A stretch of DNA of 52,917 nucleotides from Pelagibacteraceae bacterium AG-404-N13 (GTDB lineage Bacteria > Pseudomonadota > Alphaproteobacteria > Pelagibacterales > Pelagibacteraceae). Under the pieces are notes generated by a model, which had not been told where the DNA came from, did no database searches, and was given only the letters and a program-made list of their open reading frames with translations. Both the position numbers and the translations under genes were made by a program. Of this stretch, positions 1 through 8,785 are shown piece by piece; within the stretch, counting starts at the first letter, position 1; each line of letters begins with the position of its first letter. The DNA is taken from NCBI GenBank assembly GCA_003216255.1, contig QCJD01000010.1:1-52917 (forward strand), in the 5' to 3' direction.

Positions 1-2755
1 CACTATTATATGTACTTCCATGGGTTACTGTTGTTGTTGCTCCCAAACCTTCTCCTCCAGTTTTAATAGCAGTAACTGTAAATGACGCACTATCATCAGC
101 ATCTGTATCATCAGCTACAAGAAGACCAGAACCAGAACTTTGTGTAACTGTTGCATCTTCATTAACACTATCAGTATCGTTAACTCCTACAGGATCATCG
201 TTAATACCTATTACAGTAATTGTAATAACAGCTATATCTGTTCCGCCATTTCCATCGGAAACAGTATAATTAAAAGTATCAGTTACAACATCGCCTGGAT
301 CTAAGTCATCAGCAGCACTTTGGTTTGCAACATAAGTATATGAACCATTTGCATTTAAAGTTAACTGACCATAGGTACCTGTTAAAGCTGCACCTACTGT
401 TCCAGCAGTACCACTTCCTTCGCTAGATCCGGTTCTAATTGCAGAGACAGTTAAAGTATCGCCGTCAGCATCTGTATCATCCCCTAAAACATCACCATCA
501 TGTTCACCTGTTACATCACATAAGCTAAAAGGAGAAGTAAGTGCATATTCATTTACTTCATCGCCACTAGTACCAGTAATAAACATCTTTGTTCCATCAT
601 TATTAAATGCTATGCCAGATGGATTTCCTTCTTGAGAACTTACAGATAAAACACAATTAAAAGATGCTGTTGATACATCAAAGCCTGTTGTTAAGTCATA
701 TTCATTTATATCATTACCCCATGTACCTACTATAAACATTTTTTTACCATCAATACTAAATGCTATACCAAAAGGTTCGTGATCCTGACTATTTATACTA
801 AAACTATCTATAAAATTAACTGTAGATGAAAGGTCAAAACCTGTAGATAATGTATATTCATTTATATCATTGCCACTATTACCAGTAACAAACATCTTTG
901 TTCCATCATTATTAAAGGCAAGACCAAAAGGATTAAGATCTTGACTGGAAATATCAAGAGAACTTTCAAAAGATGCTGTGGATACATCATAACCTGTGGT
1001 AAGTGTGTACTCGTGCACTGCATCACTAGTAGTTCCAGTAACAAACATTTTTGTACCATCATTGTTAAATTGAACACTCATTGGGTTTGTCTCTTTACTG
1101 CTGACACTAAAACTATCGACAAAAGAAGCTGTGGATACATCAAAAGCAGCTGATAGCGAATATTCATTTATATCATCTCCGGAAACTCCGCAAACAAACA
1201 TCTTTGTTCCATCATGGCTAAAGGTAAGACCTCTTGGATTATCTTCTTGAGAACTAACGTCAAATGGACTTGAGTCATGTGTAGTTGAAGCAACACTGTT
1301 TGAGCTGGCTCCATCACTCACTGATAGTGTTGCATCTTCGTTAACAGTTCCTGTGTCATTAGCTGCAACAGGAGCATTGTTTGATGCATCACCTGCTACA
1401 ATTACCCTAATATAATCTCCTTTTTGACCATTTTTACCACCAACATGAATTGTATTTAAATCACTGCTTACCGCAACGAAATCATGATCATTATCAGTAC
1501 CGTAACCACCACTATTGAAAGTACGAATTTCGAAACTTTCAAAATCTCTATCACCGTGAGGCGATCCTGGATAAGTTGCGCTAGTATTATGAAGTGCTAT
1601 TCCTGTAGCGCTAGTATCATCCACAGTTTCATCAGGATCTATTAATATACCTATAATGTCATTATCAAAAGTTATTTTACCAATTCTGTCATATCTATAA
1701 CTTTTACTATTCCAGTCTCTGTTCAAATGAATCGAATATACATCGAACGGGTCACTGGAAGTTGCTGTTCTAGCTGATGAACTTAATACTGTACCACTTC
1801 CATTAGTTCTTGGTGCCAATAAACCAGTAATTGTCCCACTCGTAATTCCAGTTTTTTCTTTAACTACCATCCATCTATTCTCTGGTGCAACACTACCACC
1901 AGTTTCTATATCGGATCTAAAATCAAAACTAGTTGCATCAGATCCAGTATAAGCAGACGTAGCTCCAGCAATAGAAGTTATTCCGTCAGCGTTAACATTT
2001 ACAGAAGCTGCAGACGTTGCAGCGCTTGCTGTTACAAATGTACCTAAATTATAATCGTATTCTACAACTGTAACATTTTCTGTTTCAACTATTCCTAATT
2101 TTTTTTCGAGTTTCCAGTCACCAGCTTTACCAGTTACATCATCAGATGCTGCAATGTCAGCTTTAGTTAATTCCGAAATTTTACTGATTAAAGTTTTACC
2201 ACCATCTGTGCTTGCAACATTACAACCATAGAACAAGATATCTCCATCTTCTGTTAAGCATTGACCTATAGATCTCAACGTCTGGTTGTACGACTGAATA
2301 GTATCATTTGAAAGTATTGCATTACCAAATAAAATTTTTCCAGCACTTCCGTGGCCGATTATATGCAAAGATGAAACATTATGATTATCTTTTAAAACAC
2401 TATTAATTTTTTTAAATCCATCTTCATTAGATTGAATTAAATAAACTTCTGTATCTTTATTAAATGCATTAATTAAAGTTTGATAATCTTGAACTTGAGA
2501 GTCTATAAATACAACTTCTTTTCTTTCGTTTCTTTTTTGATCTCTTGTAACCTGATCAAAAGGAAGTTTTTGTGATTGGTCATCAATTTTATTCTCAGAA
2601 AATTTTGTAATATTTTTTGAATTTTTTTGTAAAAATTTGTCTTTGTTTCTATCGTCAATTATATCTAAAAAAGTAGAAGCTCCTGCTCCATCGAGCATTA
2701 TTCTTTGCTCTAAAGCCTCTATAAAAATCTTTTTTCTATTTTTGTTATAGTTCAC
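1..2755 (-). CDS. Large LEPR-xLL/DUF4347 surface protein with beta-propeller and VCBS-type repeats (3' end outside window)
   Basis: An open frame of about 918 codons runs off the left edge. I chose the GTG at 2755; an in-frame TTG 21 bases upstream is possible, and neither has a clear ribosome binding site. Near the N-terminus IEALEQRIMLDGAG resembles the LEPR-xLL motif of large secreted proteins. Residues about 80-215 look like DUF4347 (VVFIDSQVQDYQTL, HIIGHGSAGKILFG, LFYGCNVA). Five repeats of about 51-52 residues with NNDGTKMFVTG and NEYTL follow at about 495-738, then cadherin/VCBS-like sequence (DTDADGDTLTVS, DTFNYTVSDGNGGTD). There is no classical signal peptide, which fits type I secretion through the C-terminus, outside the window. 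It is probably an adhesin or surface-layer-like protein; the ligand is unknown. The divergent neighbour is a TolC-family protein, the expected outer-membrane exit for such a substrate. Confidence 0.85.
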   Translation of the reverse strand, partial: MNYNKNRKKIFIEALEQRIMLDGAGASTFLDIIDDRNKDKFLQKNSKNITKFSENKIDDQSQKLPFDQVTRDQKRNERKEVVFIDSQVQDYQTLINAFNKDTEVYLIQSNEDGFKKINSVLKDNHNVSSLHIIGHGSAGKILFGNAILSNDTIQSYNQTLRSIGQCLTEDGDILFYGCNVASTDGGKTLISKISELTKADIAASDDVTGKAGDWKLEKKLGIVETENVTVVEYDYNLGTFVTASAATSAASVNVNADGITSIAGATSAYTGSDATSFDFRSDIETGGSVAPENRWMVVKEKTGITSGTITGLLAPRTNGSGTVLSSSARTATSSDPFDVYSIHLNRDWNSKSYRYDRIGKITFDNDIIGILIDPDETVDDTSATGIALHNTSATYPGSPHGDRDFESFEIRTFNSGGYGTDNDHDFVAVSSDLNTIHVGGKNGQKGDYIRVIVAGDASNNAPVAANDTGTVNEDATLSVSDGASSNSVASTTHDSSPFDVSSQEDNPRGLTFSHDGTKMFVCGVSGDDINEYSLSAAFDVSTASFVDSFSVSSKETNPMSVQFNNDGTKMFVTGTTSDAVHEYTLTTGYDVSTASFESSLDISSQDLNPFGLAFNNDGTKMFVTGNSGNDINEYTLSTGFDLSSTVNFIDSFSINSQDHEPFGIAFSIDGKKMFIVGTWGNDINEYDLTTGFDVSTASFNCVLSVSSQEGNPSGIAFNNDGTKMFITGTSGDEVNEYALTSPFSLCDVTGEHDGDVLGDDTDADGDTLTVSAIRTGSSEGSGTAGTVGAALTGTYGQLTLNANGSYTYVANQSAADDLDPGDVVTDTFNYTVSDGNGGTDIAVITITVIGINDDPVGVNDTDSVNEDATVTQSSGSGLLVADDTDADDSASFTVTAIKTGGEGLGATTTVTHGSTYNS
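540..1272 (-). repeat. Five diverged tandem propeller-blade repeats (about 153-156 bp each)
   Basis: The codons for KMF in the blade motif recur at about 583, 736, 892, 1045 and 1198 with 153-156 bp spacing. Each unit encodes the pattern NPxGxxFxxDGxKMFxxG, then NEYxL, then FDxSTASF. The copies differ at many positions, so they are old. The pattern is the one seen in 6- or 7-bladed propellers of marine surface proteins (family knowledge); five units are visible here. Confidence 0.8.
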
Positions 2756-2823
2756 AATTAAATTATAGAACAAAAAGGACGATTTTTAGCAATAAAAACC
2801 AATTTTTTTTGTAGAAAAAAAAC

Positions 2824-2847
2824 AAGTAAAATATTACTATTTTACTT
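2824..2847. promoter_or_regulatory. Perfect inverted repeat in the divergent surface protein / tolC spacer
   Basis: AAGTAAAAT, spacer ATTACT, then ATTTTACTT: perfect 9-bp arms with a 6-bp spacer. It lies about 70 bp from the surface-protein start and 64 bp before the tolC-like start, the only sizable gap in this region. It could be an operator controlling both genes. Chance palindromes are common in such A+T-rich sequence, so support is modest. Confidence 0.35.
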
Positions 2848-2910
2848 AATAACCCAATTTGGACACTAAGTGAATATATTAAATAAATAAAAGGCCTAAT
2901 AATTTTTTTT

Positions 2911-5379
2911 ATGCTACTTAAAAAGATAGTTGTTATATTTCTTATAAGCTTATTTGCTTTCTCAACTAGTTGTAAAAGAAAACTTGAACCAATTAGTGCA
3001 TTTGAGACAGAAAAAAAAGCAAAAGAAGATATTGCAAAAATTGAGAAAATTAAAAAAGATAACAAGACTTGGGAAGAAAATATTGAAATAGATTTATACA
3101 CAGCGATTGCACTTGCAATAAAAAATAACAAAGAATTAAAAGTAAAACTATTAGAGTCTGCTATGGCAAACAGGCAGATTGATAAGGTTAGATTTGAAAT
3201 GTTGCCATCATTTGCAGCAAACGCAGGATATACTGGTAGTGAAAGATATAATGCTACAGCTAGCGCCACTGTACCTTCAAGTGATTTAGCAGGATCAATA
3301 GGTTCTTCTTATTCAACTTCTAGAGAAAGAGATATCAGTTCTCAAGATATCGGTTTTACTTGGAATGCTTTAGATTTTGGTTTGTCTTATATAAGAGCAG
3401 GTCAAGACTCTAATAGATATTTAATTTCTGAAGAAATGGAAAGAAAAGCAGAACACATTATTGTAAGAGATGTAATAAGAGCATATTGGAATACACTTTC
3501 AGCTGATAAATTAATCAAGAAATATGATCCATTATTAATTGAAGTTGATAAAGCATTAAATGATTCACAAAGAATAGAGGAACTTCTTTTAACAAAACCA
3601 ATGGATGCTTTATTATACCAAAAAGAATTATTAGATATCCAAAGAGCATTGCAATCTCAAAAAGAAATGTTCATTGACGCAAGAATCCAATTGGCAACAT
3701 TAATGGGTTTATTACCTAATCAAAAATTTAAAATAATTCCAACTGATGACCCGCTAACAATTTTAGATATGGATTTAAAAGAAATGGAAGCATTCGCTTT
3801 AACAAATAGACCAGAATTAAAAAAGAGTCATTATGATGAAATAATATCTATACAAGAAACAAAAGCAAGTATGGCTTCTCTATTACCAGGTTTAAACTTT
3901 AATGCTGCTTGGACTCATTCATCTAATGATCATTTGATGAATAAAACAAATTTTGAATATGGTTCAGCAATGGGTGCAAATTTATTAAATGTATTTATGT
4001 ATCCAAAAATAAAAAAAATAAACCAAACAAATACTGAAATTATTAAGGAAAAAAGATTAGCTTTATCTATGGCTGTTCTTTCTCAAGTGCATCTTGCTAA
4101 TATTGATTATTCATTAGCTTTAGAAGAATATGATACTGCAGAAAGATATTATGGGGTATCTAGAAAAATAACTGAGCAAGTTGAAAATGCACAAAAAATT
4201 GCAAAATTTGGAAATTTAGAATTAATAAGAGAACAAGCAAGCTTACTAGTTGCAGAACTAAGATATGATTTTGCTTTTACAAAACTTCAGAACGCAGTAG
4301 GAAAAATATATACTTCAGTAGGAATTGATATAACTAGAGAAAATATTAAAAATTTAAGTTTTAAAGAATATGCATCAATTATTAAAAAAAATTTCAATAC
4401 AACTGGCAAAAGATATTATGCCAAATTAAAAAAACCAATAAAAAATCAAAATCCAGTAGTTAAACATTATGGAGATGAAAGTATAAGTCAATTTACTTTT
4501 GATGTTGAAACATTTGACCTAGAAGGAGAAGGAAGAATAGTTTACGACGCATCACTAAAAGATGGGTCTCCACTACCTTTATGGTTAAGTTTTTTACCAT
4601 CTCAAAGGGCTTTTTTAGTTAATAACAGTGAAAAAGATAGTTCTGAAGAAATTGAAATTAAATTAACCGCTAAAAACATTAACACAAAAATAGAAGATAA
4701 TTTTATATTAATAGTTGCTGATCCAGTTTTAAAGGCAAAAAAATTAGAAAAAGAAAGATTAGAAAAAGAAAGATTGCTAGCAAAAAAAAAGAAGGAAGAA
4801 GAAAAACTAAGACTTGAGCAAGAGAAGTTATTACAAGCACAAAAAGAAAAAGAAGAAGCAGAACTATTAGCTAAAAAACAAGAAGAAGAAGAAAAACTAA
4901 GACTTGAGCAAGAGAAGTTATTACAAGCACAAAAAGAAAAAGAAGAAGCAGAACTATTAGCTAAAAAACAAGAAGAAGAAGAAAAACTAAGACTTGAGCA
5001 AGAGAAGTTATTACAAGCACAAAAAGAAAAAGAAGAAGCAGAACTATTAGCTGAAAAAAGGGTTGAAAGATTTAAATTGTTGGCAAATTTAGAAGGTACA
5101 AATTTCAATGCTAAAAATGATATTTATAAACAATCAGAAGATTTAAAATTATTAAGAGATAATATAGACGAGATATTTGTAAACTTGGATTTAGAATCTC
5201 GAGCACAATTAGTTAAAAGCATTATTAAAGATCTTACTGAAAAATCAAATAATATAAATTATTCAAACCAAAAGAATAAAAGAAATTCGGTTAGTTTTTT
5301 ATCTCCAGAATATAATATTTCAAATCAGAGAATTATATTTGAAAAATTATCTATTATGAACAATAAGAAAAAAAATTAA
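2911..5379 (+). CDS. TolC-family outer-membrane efflux lipoprotein with C-terminal cadherin-like domain and coiled-coil repeats
   Basis: A lipoprotein signal opens the protein (hydrophobic MLLKKIVVIFLISLFAFS, then the lipobox-like STSC at about residue 21). Residues about 40-480 have the helical character and two-fold layout of TolC-type outer membrane channels (LYTAIALAIKNNKELK, FTWNALDFGLSY, RPELKKSHYDEI). Residues about 530-605 resemble a dystroglycan-type cadherin-like domain (ASLKDGSPLPLWLSF, ending FILIVADP). Residues about 610-718 are a Glu/Lys-rich coiled coil with three 30-residue repeats, and a tail of about 100 residues follows. Ordinary TolC is about 450-490 residues, so roughly 340 residues are additional. 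No ABC transporter or membrane-fusion gene is adjacent. The divergent giant surface protein is the likely export substrate (inference). Confidence 0.85.
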   Translation: MLLKKIVVIFLISLFAFSTSCKRKLEPISAFETEKKAKEDIAKIEKIKKDNKTWEENIEIDLYTAIALAIKNNKELKVKLLESAMANRQIDKVRFEMLPSFAANAGYTGSERYNATASATVPSSDLAGSIGSSYSTSRERDISSQDIGFTWNALDFGLSYIRAGQDSNRYLISEEMERKAEHIIVRDVIRAYWNTLSADKLIKKYDPLLIEVDKALNDSQRIEELLLTKPMDALLYQKELLDIQRALQSQKEMFIDARIQLATLMGLLPNQKFKIIPTDDPLTILDMDLKEMEAFALTNRPELKKSHYDEIISIQETKASMASLLPGLNFNAAWTHSSNDHLMNKTNFEYGSAMGANLLNVFMYPKIKKINQTNTEIIKEKRLALSMAVLSQVHLANIDYSLALEEYDTAERYYGVSRKITEQVENAQKIAKFGNLELIREQASLLVAELRYDFAFTKLQNAVGKIYTSVGIDITRENIKNLSFKEYASIIKKNFNTTGKRYYAKLKKPIKNQNPVVKHYGDESISQFTFDVETFDLEGEGRIVYDASLKDGSPLPLWLSFLPSQRAFLVNNSEKDSSEEIEIKLTAKNINTKIEDNFILIVADPVLKAKKLEKERLEKERLLAKKKKEEEKLRLEQEKLLQAQKEKEEAELLAKKQEEEEKLRLEQEKLLQAQKEKEEAELLAKKQEEEEKLRLEQEKLLQAQKEKEEAELLAEKRVERFKLLANLEGTNFNAKNDIYKQSEDLKLLRDNIDEIFVNLDLESRAQLVKSIIKDLTEKSNNINYSNQKNKRNSVSFLSPEYNISNQRIIFEKLSIMNNKKKN
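4801..5052 (+). repeat. 90-bp in-frame tandem repeat in the tolC-like gene, 2.8 copies
   Basis: Units begin at 4801, 4891 and 4981. The first two 90-bp copies are identical and the third is identical for its first 72 bases, then diverges. Each encodes EKLRLEQEKLLQAQKEKEEA plus ELLAKKQEEE. Identity at silent positions points to recent duplication or ongoing homogenisation, so repeat number may vary between strains. Confidence 0.95.
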
Positions 5380-5381
5380 GT

Positions 5382-5600
5382 ATGAATAATGGTAACAAAA
5401 TAATTAAAGGAAATATTTTTGATAGAAAGAAAAAAAATCTAAAAATAATTAATAAACCTAGAATAATTTATTCAAAAGATGGAACTGAAAAAGGTATAGT
5501 TTATAATGGTAAAACTTACTTAAGAAAAATTAAATCTAATACAAATACAGTAAAAGCTGGTAAAACTATTTCTGGAAATATTTTCCCTAAAAAAAAATAA
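5382..5600 (+). CDS. Small basic hypothetical protein (72 aa)
   Basis: I do not recognise this protein. The ATG lies two bases after the tolC-like stop codon, so it is probably cotranscribed and translated with it. The product is strongly basic and has no signal peptide or membrane segment. A motif occurs at both ends: IIKGNIFDRKKK at about residues 8-19 and TISGNIFPKKK at the C-terminus. The middle (RIIYSKDGTEKGIVYNGKTY) looks like a short beta hairpin. It could be a small accessory protein of the secretion pair or a nucleic-acid-binding protein. The coordinates suit a real gene, but compositional bias makes a chance frame possible. Confidence 0.55.
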   Translation: MNNGNKIIKGNIFDRKKKNLKIINKPRIIYSKDGTEKGIVYNGKTYLRKIKSNTNTVKAGKTISGNIFPKKK

Positions 5601-5603
5601 AAT

Positions 5604-6023
5604 TTATTCCCCAATAAAATGATGGATAATTGATCTTTTATTTGAATTTAATCTATGTTCAAAAAGATATATTCCCTGCCAAGTTCCTAATAGTAGTTTA
5701 TGATTTCTAATACTTAGAGAGATCTGGTTATTGGTTAAGGCAGACTTTATGTGGGCTGGCATATCATCTTTTCCCTCAATAGTATGAACATACAATTTAT
5801 TGTCCATTGGGGCTAATTTATCGAAATATTTTATTAAATCTGTTTGAACATCTGGATCAGCATTTTCTTGAACGATTAATGATGCACTAGTGTGCTGAAT
5901 ACTTAAATTAAGCATACCATTTTTAAAATTATTTTTATTAATCCAATGTATGGTCTCATTAGTAAATTCATATAACTTTTGACCGTTAGTATTTATTTGA
6001 AGATTATAAAATTCCTGTTTCAT
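5604..6023 (-). CDS. yjbQ: YjbQ/UPF0047 family protein (secondary thiamine-phosphate-synthase-like)
   Basis: The 139-residue length matches the UPF0047/YjbQ family. Hallmarks are HTSASLIVQENADPDVQTDL in the first half and GTWQGIYLFEHR near the C-terminus. Family members form small beta-sandwich trimers; E. coli YjbQ has weak thiamine-phosphate synthase activity, and the physiological role is unsettled. It is the last gene of the zapE run, and its start lies 20 bases inside the 3' end of zapE, so translation is probably coupled. It converges with the 72-residue plus-strand gene with only three bases between stop codons. Confidence 0.93.
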   Translation of the reverse strand: MKQEFYNLQINTNGQKLYEFTNETIHWINKNNFKNGMLNLSIQHTSASLIVQENADPDVQTDLIKYFDKLAPMDNKLYVHTIEGKDDMPAHIKSALTNNQISLSIRNHKLLLGTWQGIYLFEHRLNSNKRSIIHHFIGE

Positions 6024-7077
6024 TAAATTGTTCCATTGATGTCAATTCATATAAACGGCTAATAGTACGTTTAAATGGTTTATCTAATAATCTTGATGAG
6101 GTAAATTCATCTAAGTTTTGATTAGCTGTAACTGCTATTGGAATATTTTTATCATAAATTACATCTAACAAAGTTATAAAACGTTGTTGTTGATTTGAAT
6201 TTGTATCATTAAATTGTGGTATTTGATCTATTACAATAAATTTACAATTTTTAACTATTTCTAAATAATCCTCGGCACCAATATTTCGTTCGCATAACTC
6301 ATTGAATTTAAACTTGACTACACCTTCATAAAAATTTTCTATTTTAAATTCTCTTCCCTTTATATTAATTGTAAAAGAAGTATGTTTCTTATCTTTTGTA
6401 ATAGTTCTAAAAAATTTATTTATTTTAAAATTTGTTTCTTGATTAAGTGGGCAAAAAAATCTAGCACCTAGATTCTCTTTAGATTTTCTATAATCATCAT
6501 CAATTATTAGTTCATATTCGACAGCCTGATCTTCCATAATTTTAATAAACGGTTTAAATTGATCTCTTTGAAGTCCATCTTTATATAATTCTGAAATTTT
6601 GGTATTTGAGGTTACAATAATTTTAATATCTTCTTTAAAAATTTGGTCAAATAATTTACCTAAAATCATTGCATCAACGATATTGGTTACCTGAAATTCA
6701 TCAAAATAAATTAATGAAGCTTTAATTTTTAAATCTTTAACAAATAAATTTATAATATTATCTTCTTTTTTATCTTTTTGTTCATAAACAAAATTATGAA
6801 AGTTAAGCATAAACTGATTAAAATGTAGTCTAAGCTTTTTTACTTTTATTTTTTCAAAAAAAAAATTTAAAATCATAGTTTTTCCAACTCCTACATCGCC
6901 GAAAAGATAAAAGCATTTATGATTAAATTTTTTAGAAAATATTTTCGAAATAAAAGATTTAAAATTATCTTTCTTATAATTTTCTAATTCTTTTATAATT
7001 TGAATTTGGTTAATATTTTTTTCTAAATTATTATTATTACAAAATACATTAAACTCTTCCTCTAAAGTGTTAACCAT
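6004..7077 (-). CDS. zapE: Cell-division/AFG1-like ATPase ZapE
   Basis: An AFG1/ZapE family P-loop ATPase of 357 residues, the usual size. Walker A is YLFGDVGVGKTMIL at about residue 60 and Walker B is IYFDEFQVTNIVDA at about 124. Sensor and arginine-finger regions follow (IIVTSNTKISELYKDGLQRDQF; SRLYELTS near the end). ZapE interacts with FtsZ in E. coli, and mitochondrial AFG1 helps degrade respiratory subunits. It shares a TAATG overlap with the upstream cupin gene and overlaps yjbQ downstream. In many alphaproteobacteria it sits near TCA genes, which fits acnA nearby. Confidence 0.93.
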   Translation of the reverse strand: MVNTLEEEFNVFCNNNNLEKNINQIQIIKELENYKKDNFKSFISKIFSKKFNHKCFYLFGDVGVGKTMILNFFFEKIKVKKLRLHFNQFMLNFHNFVYEQKDKKEDNIINLFVKDLKIKASLIYFDEFQVTNIVDAMILGKLFDQIFKEDIKIIVTSNTKISELYKDGLQRDQFKPFIKIMEDQAVEYELIIDDDYRKSKENLGARFFCPLNQETNFKINKFFRTITKDKKHTSFTINIKGREFKIENFYEGVVKFKFNELCERNIGAEDYLEIVKNCKFIVIDQIPQFNDTNSNQQQRFITLLDVIYDKNIPIAVTANQNLDEFTSSRLLDKPFKRTISRLYELTSMEQFNETGIL

Positions 7078-7508
7078 TAATTTTTCTTTGTTTTAAAATC
7101 TATACCATATTCTGACCTTGTTCCCTTTCTTAGTCCAAATGGTCCTGGAATAAATATTGTCATTGGATTTGTATTTGGTTCTAAATCAACTCTATGAAAA
7201 TGATTTGCAGATCTAAATCCTATATAACCTGGCTTTCTCCAAAATTTACCTTTTTTGGTTGTCTCCCAATACCCTCCTCTAATTATAATTGTTATATATG
7301 GACACAGATGATTATGAACACCATCACCATGATCATCATCTAACATTTCGTGAACTATTATATTAAATGGAAACCATTTGGGTCTGCGTCTAAACAAAAC
7401 ATAATATCTATTTAGCCATGGTTTTGCTTCACTATACTTTGGATGAGAAGGTCCTCTATCTAAAACAGTTTTTTTTCTTCCTAACTTTTCAAGTAATCTT
7501 AAAAACAT
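7077..7508 (-). CDS. Small cupin-fold protein, function unknown
   Basis: A 143-residue soluble protein with a cupin-like pattern: DGVHNHLCPYITIIIRGGYWE followed about 25 residues later by GFRSANHFHRVDL. The His-x-His, Glu and distal His could bind one metal ion. PGPFGLRKGTRSEYGIDF near the C-terminus resembles small cupin proteins seen in marine bacteria and phages (from memory, not checked). No catalytic assignment is possible. It is tightly packed between bamB (stop and start share position 7508) and zapE (TAATG at 7077). Confidence 0.6.
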   Translation of the reverse strand: MFLRLLEKLGRKKTVLDRGPSHPKYSEAKPWLNRYYVLFRRRPKWFPFNIIVHEMLDDDHGDGVHNHLCPYITIIIRGGYWETTKKGKFWRKPGYIGFRSANHFHRVDLEPNTNPMTIFIPGPFGLRKGTRSEYGIDFKTKKN

Positions 7509-8785
7509 TATTCAGTTTTAATAATTGCGTTATTTTTCAAAATATACATATGCCCATTGAACACATTTGGTCTTAAAATTTTTGATCCACTTAATTTATG
7601 CACACTCAACTCATCACCTGTATTTAAATTAGCTTTTATCAATCTTCCATTATTTAATGATAAGTAAATTATATTTCTTGCCACAACAAAACCTGTTGGT
7701 TTTATTCTATTTTTTTTATCTTTTACATTTTTTAACATGTTAATAATTTTAATAATGTTGCCTGACTTATTTTCTAAAACAAAAAGATATCCTTCTTCCG
7801 AAATTGAAAATATAAAATTTTCAATGATTGTTGGGGTTAAACTAGAATTGACGGTTTGCATCCAATTAACAATTCCAGTTGTAGCATCTATTGAAAATAA
7901 CTCATTTTTATTATTTGAAAAATAGATTGAATCATTTGCAAAAACTAAGTCTGAGTTTTCTAAATTAAAAGCATCTTGATAAATTACATTGCTTTGAGTG
8001 GGAGTTTGCCAAAATAAACTACCGTTATTAATATTTATGGCTGTTAAATCACCTATATTATTAATAAAAAAAACAAGTTCACCTTTTGTTATCAATGAAA
8101 GTTTTTTTCTAGATTTTATAAAAGGATTTTCTGTTTCAAAGTTCCAAATTTCTTTACCATCATTGATTGAAAAACATCTAATGATATTATTTAAATCTAC
8201 AATCAAGAATTTGTCATTATAAATTTTTATATTAGAATTAAATCCAGCATTACTTTCAATTGATTTTATTAGGTTACCATTTTTTAAATCAATTAAGTAA
8301 ATTTTAGAAAGATTGTCAGCAGCAATTAATTTATTTCTAGTTTGAGCAAAATATATTATTGGGTTTAATTTTTTTTCTCTTTTTGTATAATAATTAACTT
8401 TCCAAATTTCCTTTAAATCTTTATTTATTTTAAATATAGATCCCTTGCCATCAAAAAAAATCATGCTTTCATCTTCGGTAAAAATTAACTCAGGTTGATT
8501 AAAGTCAAATTCTTTTATTGCAGAAAATTTGTAATTTGAAGTTTTTGAGAAATTAGTTCCAAAATTAATATTACCTACATTGTTAGTATTATTACTTAAA
8601 AAAACCTCACCTTTTGTTAATTTAGTTAATTTAATTTTTAAATTTGGATTAAGTTCCTTTTTAATTGGCTTGGATTTTTCAAAAATAATCTTTAAATTTT
8701 TATTATTTTCAGAAACTTCTTTTTTTCCAATACCACACCCTGAAAATATTATTAATATAAATAAATATAAAAAAAAATTATTCAC
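7508..8785 (-). CDS. bamB: BamB-like outer-membrane assembly lipoprotein (PQQ-type beta-propeller)
   Basis: The start has a lipoprotein signal (FFLYLFILIIFSGCGIGKKE, lipobox FSGC). The rest consists of propeller blades with the PQQ-repeat signature: DGKEIWNFETENP, NNGSLFWQTP and TTGIVNWMQTVNSS. Its 425 residues are close to BamB proteins (about 390-450). BamB is the propeller scaffold of the BAM complex, held at the periplasmic face of the outer membrane. It overlaps the YfgM-like gene by eight bases; that pair is commonly linked in proteobacteria, usually followed by der, which is absent here. Confidence 0.88.
   Translation of the reverse strand: MNNFFLYLFILIIFSGCGIGKKEVSENNKNLKIIFEKSKPIKKELNPNLKIKLTKLTKGEVFLSNNTNNVGNINFGTNFSKTSNYKFSAIKEFDFNQPELIFTEDESMIFFDGKGSIFKINKDLKEIWKVNYYTKREKKLNPIIYFAQTRNKLIAADNLSKIYLIDLKNGNLIKSIESNAGFNSNIKIYNDKFLIVDLNNIIRCFSINDGKEIWNFETENPFIKSRKKLSLITKGELVFFINNIGDLTAININNGSLFWQTPTQSNVIYQDAFNLENSDLVFANDSIYFSNNKNELFSIDATTGIVNWMQTVNSSLTPTIIENFIFSISEEGYLFVLENKSGNIIKIINMLKNVKDKKNRIKPTGFVVARNIIYLSLNNGRLIKANLNTGDELSVHKLSGSKILRPNVFNGHMYILKNNAIIKTE

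Noticed and set aside
862-1153. Two small open frames in the propeller repeat region
   Set aside because: Both lie in other frames over the repeats of the surface protein, whose frame stays open throughout.
2763-3269. 168-codon minus-strand open frame with hydrophobic stretches
   Set aside because: It is antisense to the start of the clear TolC-like gene, with no family pattern; a by-product of A+T-rich coding sequence.
4801-5052. CRISPR-like array
   Set aside because: The 90-bp units are contiguous, in frame and without spacers; it is a protein-coding tandem repeat.
4602-5108. 168-codon minus-strand frame rich in Ser, Cys and Phe with repeats
   Set aside because: The repeats are the antisense of the Glu/Lys coiled-coil repeats of the TolC-like gene.
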